DNA from: Lactonifactor sp. BIOML-A5
GTDB lineage: Bacteria; Bacillota; Clostridia; Lachnospirales; Lachnospiraceae
Reading direction: 5' to 3'
Length of the DNA: 64,000 bases
NCBI RefSeq assembly: GCF_009677585.1
Contig: NZ_WKYV01000001.1
Coordinates: 5,001 to 69,000, forward strand
Positions 53,750 through 61,151 of the stretch are shown piece by piece. Position numbers and translations under genes: made by a program. Every line of letters begins with the position of its first letter. Within the stretch, counting starts at the first letter, position 1. The notes beneath the pieces are model-generated. The model made no database searches, was not told the origin of the DNA, and was given only the letters and a program-made list of their open reading frames with translations.

Positions 53750-54895
53750 CTATATCTCCGGCATATCCTGGATATCCGGTTCAAAGAGCTTCATAGCAGA
53801 CTCTCTGGCATAGATTCCTTCTTCTACAGCTGCTTTCATCAGTTTACCTGCATTCCTTCTGCACAGGGCCTCCCCTTCTCTCAAAACAGTATTTAATTCC
53901 GGTTCAACCACACCAAAGAATACGGCATCATAAAACCATGCCTCTGACAGGTTTGCTGTAAAATCACAAATAAGATAAATTCCCTTGTTCTTTAATATTT
54001 TATCTGCCTCCGGTGAAACAGGAATATTAGCCCCCTCCACCAGCAGTTTTGCGCGCACTCGCTCTGCGTTATCTTTATGTATCACATTGTCCAAAGCCGC
54101 GGGGATCAGGATATCGCACTCCTGCTCCACCCACTGTTCTGTGGGCATAATTTGATAGGTTTCCGGTAATTTTGTCAGATCCAGTTCCCTATGACCTCTC
54201 TTAAGATCATATAGTAGCTCTGTATCCAGACCGTCTTTGCAGTACACACATACTTTTGAGTCTGCCATTCCTACCACCTTATGGCCAAACTGCTGTATCT
54301 TTTTAGCAATGGCAGATCCTACACGGCCCATGCCCTGGATTACAACTGCTGCACTATCTTCCGTATCCGGAAGATAGCTCCATGCCTCATCTGCGGCGCA
54401 GGCCACCCCATATCCCGCGATGACATCATTGATCGGCCTGCCGTCAACGGTAAGATCCAGCATCTTATTATACGCCTGCATGTTCTTCTCAATCCGGGGA
54501 TCTGCAGCCATACTTTTAGTCAGCGGCATCTCAAATCCAAATTCCCGGAACACTTCCAGCATATCCCCGTATTTGGTACCCAGATCCCCTCCCAGAGATA
54601 CTCCGGCCTTTATATATGGCATCATGGCTATCAGATACCGGCGCAGCACAGCTCTGGCATCCGGTGCCTTGCTGTCATAGGCAATCCCCCCCTTACAGCC
54701 GCCACAGTACTGGGATTCACATGCCTTGTATTTATATGCCATGGTCTTGGCCAGGCGTTCTACCTCCCGAAGTGTTACGCAAGGATGCATACGTATCCCT
54801 CCTCCGGTATAGCCTTTCACAAAATTATGAACCACCATCCATCCTTTGGCATTCGTCTCCGTATCATTCCATTCCACTGTCAAATATGGTTTCAT
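53750..54895 (-). CDS. Glu/Leu/Phe/Val dehydrogenase family protein, copy 2
   Basis: 381 residues, same architecture as copy 1: TMAYKYKACESQYCGGCKGGIAYD (about 52-75), SLGGDLGTKYGD (about 100-111) and NAD loop VVIQGMGRVGSAIAKK. Here the glycine motif is GGCKGGI. It ends with the dehydratases' operon, 22 nt after the first of them. Co-transcription with PLP dehydratases suggests it balances reducing power or aminates the 2-oxoacid they make. Confidence 0.9.
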   Translation of the reverse strand: MKPYLTVEWNDTETNAKGWMVVHNFVKGYTGGGIRMHPCVTLREVERLAKTMAYKYKACESQYCGGCKGGIAYDSKAPDARAVLRRYLIAMMPYIKAGVSLGGDLGTKYGDMLEVFREFGFEMPLTKSMAADPRIEKNMQAYNKMLDLTVDGRPINDVIAGYGVACAADEAWSYLPDTEDSAAVVIQGMGRVGSAIAKKIQQFGHKVVGMADSKVCVYCKDGLDTELLYDLKRGHRELDLTKLPETYQIMPTEQWVEQECDILIPAALDNVIHKDNAERVRAKLLVEGANIPVSPEADKILKNKGIYLICDFTANLSEAWFYDAVFFGVVEPELNTVLREGEALCRRNAGKLMKAAVEEGIYARESAMKLFEPDIQDMPEI

Positions 54896-54917
54896 TTCTT
54901 ACTAAGCTCCTTTGCCT

Positions 54918-55886
54918 TTATTCGTATGTTTCTTCACAAATTTTACAAAATTTGTCCAAATCAATATCCCCGCCTGTAATCAGGCAGAGTACTTTTTTGC
55001 CCTTTAATTCCTCATGTTCCTCGAACAGGGCGCCCAGGCAGGTAGCCGATGCTCCCTCAATCATAAAATGGTGCTTAGAAGCCATCCATTGAATTCCCTC
55101 TCTGGTGGTTCTCTCATCCACCACAAAAATATCATCCACACAGGTCAGTGCAAGCTCCACATTGGGCCAAGTAATCGCTCCCTCCAGTCCGTCTGCACAG
55201 GTAGGCAGAAATGGACATGAATTGTCCAGGCGCTTTTCATGGAAGGATTTAAGCCATGGCGCAGAGGTATTGGTCTGTAAGCCATACACCTTTATCTCTG
55301 GGTTCATAGCCTTGGCTGCAATAGCCACGCCGCACAAGAGTCCGCCTCCTCCGGTAGGCACTAAAATCGCATCAAAGTCTCCCTTTTCCAGCAGACATTC
55401 TATGGCAACTGTCCCTTGCCCTGCAATTGTCTCAGGACTCTCATAGGCATGTATAAACTTCCTGCCGGTCTCCCTTGCGATTTCATAGGCCTTTTTCTCA
55501 GCCTCCTCATAATTTGGACCATATACCACCAATTCAGCTCCGTACTTTAGAGCCCCCTCACGTTTATTCATGGGCGTGGATTCCGGAACACACACAACCG
55601 CAGAGGTTCCTCTGAGCCTGGCCCCGTAAGCTACTGCCTGAGAGTGATTTCCGGCCGAAGCCGCCACTACCCCTTTCTTTACCTCCTCCCCCCTCAGAGA
55701 CATCATATTGTTCATAGCCCCCCGTATCTTATAGGCTCCAATGGACTGGAGATTATCCATCTTAAACCACACTTCGCTTCCGGTTCGATCAGATGTGGGC
55801 TTTGAGTATATCAGGGGCGTTTTCATAATATAGGGTTGTATCAGCGCATATGCCTCAACAATATCTTTCATTGATACCTGTATCAA
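54918..55886 (-). CDS. Threonine/serine dehydratase-like PLP enzyme, copy 1
   Basis: 322 residues, fold type II PLP enzyme without the ACT domain, as in catabolic TdcB. PLP lysine in QSIGAYKIRGA (Lys 53), substrate-binding SAGNHSQAVAYGA (about 75-87), glycine-rich phosphate loop GGGGLLCG (about 173-180) and a C-terminal ITGGDIDLDKF. It deaminates a hydroxy amino acid, probably threonine to 2-oxobutyrate, or acts on a related amino acid. The gene directly abuts the paralogue at 55887. Confidence 0.88.
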   Translation of the reverse strand: MIQVSMKDIVEAYALIQPYIMKTPLIYSKPTSDRTGSEVWFKMDNLQSIGAYKIRGAMNNMMSLRGEEVKKGVVAASAGNHSQAVAYGARLRGTSAVVCVPESTPMNKREGALKYGAELVVYGPNYEEAEKKAYEIARETGRKFIHAYESPETIAGQGTVAIECLLEKGDFDAILVPTGGGGLLCGVAIAAKAMNPEIKVYGLQTNTSAPWLKSFHEKRLDNSCPFLPTCADGLEGAITWPNVELALTCVDDIFVVDERTTREGIQWMASKHHFMIEGASATCLGALFEEHEELKGKKVLCLITGGDIDLDKFCKICEETYE

Positions 55887-56891
55887 TTATGCCACCTCCC
55901 CCTTTGATTTTCCTTCTTTCTGCCAGGGATAAGACTCCCTGCAAATCTCACAAAAGCGCTCCGGATCAATATTTCCCCCACTGATCAGGCAAAGCACCCT
56001 TTTTCCCTGCAGCGCCTCATGCCGCTCAAACAAGGCTCCCAGGCAAGTGGCTGCCGCCCCCTCAATCATTAGGTTATGCATGACAGACATCCACTTAATC
56101 CCCTCCCGCAGGCTTTTCTCAGTGACTGCAAATATATCATCCACACAGGTCAGTGCAAGCTCCACATTCGGCCAGCCAATAGCTCCTTCCAGACCATCCG
56201 CACAGGTGGGAGCATATGCGCAGTCATTATGCAGCGTCTTTTCATGAAAAGACCGCAGCCAAGGTGCGGACGCTTCCGTCTGAAGTCCGTATACTTTAGT
56301 CTCGGGATGTTCGGCTTTGCAGGCAATTGCTGTTCCGCACAGCAGTCCTCCCCCTCCCGTAGGCACTAAAACCGCATCAAAATCCTTCCATTCACGAAAG
56401 CATTCCAGCATGACGGTCCCCTGTCCGGCAATAGTTTCCGGCGTCTCATAGGCATGAATAAATTTTCTGCCTGTCTCCCGCGCAACCTCAAAAGCTTTTC
56501 TCTCTGCGTCCTCAAAGTGCGGCCCGCATACCAAAAGCTGTGCTCCATATTTCTCAGCCTTTTGCCGTTTTGTCAGAGGCGCATATTCCGGAACGCATAC
56601 AATAGCCGATGTCTCCATGAGCTTTGCCGCATAGGCGACTGCCAGTGAATGATTCCCCGCAGATGCCGTCACCACACCTCTCTTAAGCTCTTCCGGGCTC
56701 AGCTTCAGCATACTGTTCAGAGCACCGCGTATCTTGTGGGCTCCTCCCATCTGCAGGTTTTCCATCTTAAACCATACTTCACTTCCTACCCTCCGGGATG
56801 TAGGCTCCGAATATATCATTGGAGTTTTGAACACAAAAGGCTCAATTTGTTCATAAGCATCTTGAATATCTTTCATCCCTACCTCAATCAT
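55887..56891 (-). CDS. Threonine/serine dehydratase-like PLP enzyme, copy 2
   Basis: 334 residues, paralogue of the next gene and first in the operon. PLP lysine in QMGGAHKIRGA (Lys 53), SAGNHSLAVAYAA (about 75-87), GGGGLLCG (about 173-180), ISGGNIDPERF near the end and a basic tail. The change from GAYK to GAHK beside the PLP lysine and differences in the small domain hint that the two copies differ in substrate or stereochemistry, or form a heteromer. Confidence 0.88.
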   Translation of the reverse strand: MIEVGMKDIQDAYEQIEPFVFKTPMIYSEPTSRRVGSEVWFKMENLQMGGAHKIRGALNSMLKLSPEELKRGVVTASAGNHSLAVAYAAKLMETSAIVCVPEYAPLTKRQKAEKYGAQLLVCGPHFEDAERKAFEVARETGRKFIHAYETPETIAGQGTVMLECFREWKDFDAVLVPTGGGGLLCGTAIACKAEHPETKVYGLQTEASAPWLRSFHEKTLHNDCAYAPTCADGLEGAIGWPNVELALTCVDDIFAVTEKSLREGIKWMSVMHNLMIEGAAATCLGALFERHEALQGKRVLCLISGGNIDPERFCEICRESYPWQKEGKSKGEVA

Positions 56892-56920
56892 ACTTTACCT
56901 CCTCCCCAACGCCGCCCATT

Positions 56921-56986
56921 CGTTCTTTATGAGTGAACGACGTTCTGCATATTTGAAATTATATCACTATGCAGCATGTTTTACAA
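56921..56986 (-). promoter_or_regulatory. Dehydratase operon promoter with CGTTC-N9-GAACG operator
   Basis: TTGTAA (56981-56986), 17-nt spacer, TATAAT (56958-56963) on the minus strand. The palindrome CGTTC-TTTATGAGT-GAACG (56921-56939) lies about 19 nt downstream of the -10, the same arrangement as at iclR. Confidence 0.75.
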
Positions 56987-57061
56987 TATTTAATTAATTC
57001 TATCTCCATTTTCGTCAAATAGCCCAAAATCCCAGCCTGATTTTTATTGAAATAGAAAAAG

Positions 57062-57119
57062 GGGACGTGTACTTTTTAAAAGGTACACGTCCCAAAATAG
57101 ATCTGCCCTGTCCCCAATT
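57062..57119 (-). repeat. REP-like hairpin element, copy 2, acting as terminator
   Basis: GGGACGTGTAC (57062-57072) pairs with GTACACGTCCC (57083-57093), followed on the minus strand by CTTTTTC. The flank GATCTGCCCTGTCCCCAATT is shared, with one change, with the element at 6646-6690. It lies 3 nt beyond the stop of the phosphoribosyltransferase-like gene. Confidence 0.7.
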
Positions 57120-57121
57120 GG

Positions 57122-57763
57122 TCACAGCTTAGAATATCCGAAGCTGTTCACCATGGCATCTAGTTTTACTCTGTTCCTGCATAAAGGGCATTCCGCGGGT
57201 TTATAGCTCTCATAATCCGGAAGATCTTTTTTGGTGAAAATAGTATTTACCTCCACTCCGGCCACCTTAGCTACCGCACTGAAGACGGCAGATACCCCCT
57301 GGATAATTCCTCCGTAATATAGAATACTCTCTATACTTTTCTGGAGTGTCTTTCCCGTGGTGATAGAGCCTATCAGAATAACTACATTTTTACCCTTTAC
57401 CATCGGCTGAAGATTATCCCGAAACATCATCTGCCCATTGTAACTAAATTCAGGTGTTATCACATATATTGTCTGATGGGCATTCATAGAATGAATTCCG
57501 GCTTTTGTCAGCTCCTCTGCAAGAAAAGCGCCGATTACCTCCAGCCCGTCCAGACACACGATGGTATCTACTGGTGTGCTCAGTTCATATTTCTGGGCCA
57601 AAGCGGATGCTACATTTTCCGCCTCCGCGCAGCGGGTCTTCATTGTTGTCATATCAAAGTAATGGGTGATATGTGACTGAGATGTGGCAAAATGTCCCTG
57701 TATCACCTTTAGAGCAATTGCACTGTTGCTTCTGGCATAAATTTTTCGTAATCTTTCTTCCAT
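57122..57763 (-). CDS. Phosphoribosyltransferase-like protein with C-terminal CxxC
   Basis: 213 residues. The PRTase-type loop is seen as VVILIGSITTGKTLQKSIE (about 126-144), with an altered acidic pair (GSITTGKT in place of the usual DDxxTTGxT), so PRPP binding may be weakened. DTIVCLDGLEVIGAFLAEEL (about 66-85) is the other conserved block. The C-terminus has CPLCRN, a possible half zinc site. It stands alone between terminators. Similar proteins are named orotate phosphoribosyltransferase in databases, but pyrE is already present. Confidence 0.75.
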   Translation of the reverse strand: MEERLRKIYARSNSAIALKVIQGHFATSQSHITHYFDMTTMKTRCAEAENVASALAQKYELSTPVDTIVCLDGLEVIGAFLAEELTKAGIHSMNAHQTIYVITPEFSYNGQMMFRDNLQPMVKGKNVVILIGSITTGKTLQKSIESILYYGGIIQGVSAVFSAVAKVAGVEVNTIFTKKDLPDYESYKPAECPLCRNRVKLDAMVNSFGYSKL

Positions 57764-57878
57764 AGAAACCCTCCCTTTCCAGTTGAAAATTGCACGAACT
57801 ATTCAAATAATTATGCTTTTATTATACCATTGATACAACAAGAAGTCCAGCAACAGAATTATGTGCGGACAAATAAAT

Positions 57879-57915
57879 AAAAAAGCACAGCAGCCTGCTG
57901 ATTCAGGCGCTGCGC
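57879..57915 (-). terminator. Terminator of the NlpC/P60 gene
   Basis: On the minus strand GCGCAGCGCCTG pairs with CAGGC-bulge-TGCTGTGC, followed by TTTTTT. It lies 15 nt beyond the stop at 57930. Confidence 0.85.
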
Positions 57916-57929
57916 CTTTTTAAGTTCAT

Positions 57930-59897
57930 TTATTTAGCAAGAAAAACGTTGGCGTATCCAACTCCAAATTCGTTGCACTCGTTGTGATCATTCATAAAGA
58001 TATCCACATGTCCGTACGGAGTTCCTCTGTCCTCAACCGTAAAGAGCTGTCCATTAATCACCAGCTTGGTGCCGAATGGAATACCTCCCATAGCCACAGT
58101 CCGGCCCTGCACCGGCATAGTGCCGCTTGCTGTAGGTCCGCCAGCCCATTGTCCGCTGCAAAGGGAACAATTACAGTATGCGGTCAGCTTAAAGTTACCC
58201 AGCAAATCTCCTATCTGATCCGCTGTTGCTGTGGTATATTCCGATGTGGTCTGATCCGCTTTGGCATTCACGAGCTTAATATTCTCAGAATCCGCATCTG
58301 ATATCACCCGTGTTGCCCACACTGCATGCTCTGTATCTACCGTAGAAATATTGATTCCAGTCTTTCTGGAACCCGCCTGTATAATCTGCCCGTCACCCAT
58401 ATACATTACTACATGATATACCGTTCCGTTCTTAGCATAGAAGATAAGGTCTCCGGGCGCTGCATCCTCCACAGGAATCTGTGTTCCGTACAGAGCCTGT
58501 TCTCTGGAGGTTCTCGGCAGAGAGTAGCCAAACTGTGCATAGATACTCTGTACAAATCCGGAACAGTCTGCGCCGTTTGTAAGGCTGGTTCCCCCCCATA
58601 CATAGGGGTTTCCTAAAAACTGCTGGGCAAACTCTAACATGGACGTACGGATTGCACTTGCAATCATGCCTTCCTTTACAGAGGTTATTGTATAATAGCA
58701 GGCTGCATTCTCCTCCGGTTCAATGAGCTGAGTCGCCAGTGCAAACTGTTCTTCCCCAGTCTCCTCTACCTTCTTGGAGGCTTCTTCTCCCTGAAGGAGA
58801 TATTCTTTCTTGACAAATCCCCTGACATCTTCGGATTCCACATAGACCCAATCCTGATCACTGTCCGCAAGGATATAGCAGAGTGCATCCTTTGCCAACG
58901 TTCCCACGATGCGGGAGTCTGTGTTCTTGCCTTCCCTTATATTCAGCTCACTGGCTGTAGAGATAGCGTATACTTTATCTATTACAGTCTGGCGAATGGT
59001 AGTTCTTGTATAGGTTAATGCCGGATTGTCGATAGGATCCACAAGTGCCTGTGCCACATGCAGATTTGTTTCCCCTTTTTCTGTCACAAAATTATCTGCC
59101 TCTTCATCCATAAGCAGATCTTCCGCTTTTACAAACCCTCTGACAACTCCTGACTCTATGTAAACCCATTCGCTGCCCTCTTCCTGTTTCAGCACATAGC
59201 AAAGGCCGTCTTTTTCAATCTCGCCCACCACAATGGGATCTTCCTGGGGCTCTACTTCTGCGTTTTCCCCGTCCTCAGTCTCCATCTCTTCTCCGATTTT
59301 GGCAGAATAGATGTCAAGAGCTTCCCTTGCAACTGCGTAATCCTTTTCCACCGTAACAAAGCGGAAAGTATCCTCAATCATAGGAGGAATAATGATCTGC
59401 TGCTGGGAAATCAAACCCTGATTAGTGCCGGCCTGAGGATTGGTAATGGTCTCAGAATCCGTCTCAGGAGTCTCCTCCTCTTCCGGTGTCTCGTCTTCCC
59501 CGGGAGTTTCCTCCGGTTCTTCCTCTTCCGGTGTCTCAGGATTCTCCTCCGGCTGTTCCGGAAGGGGCTCATCCGGCTCCGGTTCCTCCGGCGTAGGTAC
59601 ATCAGGTTCTTCCGGCACGGGCGGGTCCGGTGCCTCAGGATCCTCAGCAGGCGGTGTTGTTGTCTCCCCTGAACCGGGATTCTGTGTCTGGTCGTCATCT
59701 CCGGCCGGAGGTGTAATAGTTGATCCTCCTGTATCGGAACCTGGCGTTGATTGTCCACTCTCACCCTCAGGGTCTATATTAGATTCGTTATTTACATTAT
59801 TGTCTGGCGCTGCATATACGGCCGTCGCCGGTGTCATCAAAACGCCAGCCAGGCTGGCAGCAAAGATTCTGTTAAGCCATACTTTCCTTTTAAACAT
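57930..59897 (-). CDS. Secreted NlpC/P60 and 3D-domain cell-wall hydrolase
   Basis: 655 residues. Signal peptide about 1-30 (cleavage after VYAA). A Pro/Glu-rich wall-spanning linker follows (about 31-155). Two bacterial SH3-like domains lie near 190-270 and 305-385. The NlpC/P60 peptidase has its catalytic Cys in GADCSGFVQSIY (near 446) and His in YHVVMYMG (near 495). The C-terminal 3D domain has FKLTAYCNCSLCSG, VAMGGIPFGTKLVI and VEDRGTPYGHVDIFM (about 570-635), with the three acidic residues. It should cut peptidoglycan stem peptides and possibly glycan strands. Monocistronic. Confidence 0.95.
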   Translation of the reverse strand: MFKRKVWLNRIFAASLAGVLMTPATAVYAAPDNNVNNESNIDPEGESGQSTPGSDTGGSTITPPAGDDDQTQNPGSGETTTPPAEDPEAPDPPVPEEPDVPTPEEPEPDEPLPEQPEENPETPEEEEPEETPGEDETPEEEETPETDSETITNPQAGTNQGLISQQQIIIPPMIEDTFRFVTVEKDYAVAREALDIYSAKIGEEMETEDGENAEVEPQEDPIVVGEIEKDGLCYVLKQEEGSEWVYIESGVVRGFVKAEDLLMDEEADNFVTEKGETNLHVAQALVDPIDNPALTYTRTTIRQTVIDKVYAISTASELNIREGKNTDSRIVGTLAKDALCYILADSDQDWVYVESEDVRGFVKKEYLLQGEEASKKVEETGEEQFALATQLIEPEENAACYYTITSVKEGMIASAIRTSMLEFAQQFLGNPYVWGGTSLTNGADCSGFVQSIYAQFGYSLPRTSREQALYGTQIPVEDAAPGDLIFYAKNGTVYHVVMYMGDGQIIQAGSRKTGINISTVDTEHAVWATRVISDADSENIKLVNAKADQTTSEYTTATADQIGDLLGNFKLTAYCNCSLCSGQWAGGPTASGTMPVQGRTVAMGGIPFGTKLVINGQLFTVEDRGTPYGHVDIFMNDHNECNEFGVGYANVFLAK

Positions 59898-60056
59898 CCT
59901 TAAGTCCTTTCCTTTGGTTTTTTACTGCTCCCCCTGTTCGTACATTAAAAGGGGGTAGTCCCGGCTTTTAATTATACTTAATACGTATAATATACCATTT
60001 TGTGGATTGGAAATCCAGAGAGTTAACAGATTTTTCACATTTCTTCACAATTTATT

Positions 60057-61022
60057 TTAATGCGAATCCCTTAAAGCATCTGTCTGCAGTCTCAGAAACG
60101 CTTCCTGTTCCTGACGGTTTCTTGTTATCAGTTCATGGGTTAGGTACTGAGGTGAAATTCTTTCGATAAGCCTGGACAGTCCCTTTCCTGTAAACGGCTG
60201 GTGTCTGTCCACCTGAAAAATATACTCAAATATCTGGCACCAGCGCTCCCAGTAATCCTCCTTTAACTTCGGTATATGGTTCCTGGAAGACTTTACAAAT
60301 TCTCCTGTAATGGACTGATGAAGGTGGATTCCCTTTATATAGGTAGAAATTCCTTCATTCCTGTCGAGAATTTCGTTTATATAAGCAACCGCCTCATCCT
60401 GATTTTTCAGATTAAGATTTGTATTCAGCAGGTGCCCTGTATCTAACATAAAGCCTTTGTTCTTATAGTTGACGCTGTCCAGCAAAAGCCTCGGCATAGC
60501 CGGATCCAGAAAATTAAGTCCGGGCCACCACAGGTTTTCCATAAGAAAATCAAAGGTGTATTTTTTTCCATCTAATAAATGATTTATAATTCTTGCTGCT
60601 TCTATTATAACTTGTTGATCCGAATAGTCAAACTTGTATGTAAATGCTTCCTTTATTTTCACCTCACATACATGAAATACCACATATTTCGCCCCAATCT
60701 CCTGGGCGTAATCCAATTCCTTCGTAAACTTTTCAATCAGACTTCCCGGACTTGTCCCTCCGTAGAACTGCTCTACAATCTCCATGCTGCCGAACTCTTC
60801 CAGCAGGCGCTTTTTATTCCCCAGCCAAAGGTCCATCCAGTTCTGGAAGGATGACAGATGCACCCCCTGGATCATATCCTTTGGAATGTCTGCTTCTCCC
60901 GGGATTCTCATATATTCAATGCCGTCGCAGCCGTACTGCGTACAGAACTGTCTGAGGTCCTCCATATCCCGGAACCTTTCAAGCTCATCCTGATTATTTG
61001 TCATATTTATCGTCGTAATCAA
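60057..61022 (-). CDS. Sugar phosphate isomerase/epimerase-like TIM-barrel protein
   Basis: 321 residues of the xylose isomerase-like/AP endonuclease 2 fold. Recognisable parts are YVVFHVCEVKIKEAF, LMENLWWPGLNF (catalytic-type Glu) and GFMLDTGHLLNTNLNL (metal Asp/His), then GIHLHQSITGEF (metal His). The start is a TTG at 61022 with AAGGAG upstream; an ATG at 61004 lacks a site. Substrate unknown. A 12-bp hairpin lies just upstream of the ribosome site. Confidence 0.82.
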   Translation of the reverse strand: MITTINMTNNQDELERFRDMEDLRQFCTQYGCDGIEYMRIPGEADIPKDMIQGVHLSSFQNWMDLWLGNKKRLLEEFGSMEIVEQFYGGTSPGSLIEKFTKELDYAQEIGAKYVVFHVCEVKIKEAFTYKFDYSDQQVIIEAARIINHLLDGKKYTFDFLMENLWWPGLNFLDPAMPRLLLDSVNYKNKGFMLDTGHLLNTNLNLKNQDEAVAYINEILDRNEGISTYIKGIHLHQSITGEFVKSSRNHIPKLKEDYWERWCQIFEYIFQVDRHQPFTGKGLSRLIERISPQYLTHELITRNRQEQEAFLRLQTDALRDSH

Positions 61023-61043
61023 GCTGTCTTTATCTCCTTTATG

Positions 61044-61071
61044 AATGGAGCGTTATCTCTAACGCTCCATT
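61044..61071. other. Perfect 12-bp hairpin upstream of the TIM-barrel gene
   Basis: AATGGAGCGTTA / TAACGCTCCATT with a TCTC loop. It has no U-run on the minus strand, where it lies just before the AAGGAG site; it may end the upstream transcript imperfectly or affect translation of the TIM-barrel gene. Confidence 0.55.
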
Positions 61072-61151
61072 ATTTTGATTATTATATCACTGCACCATTG
61101 AAAATACCAGTGTGTGCGCACGAAAGGTTAAAAAATGTACGCCAAAGGCAG

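Noticed and set aside
59411..59958. Long frames on both strands inside the Pro/Glu linker of the NlpC/P60 gene
   Set aside because: Products are almost purely Ser/Gly or Arg and arise from the repetitive codons of the linker; the secreted hydrolase explains the DNA.
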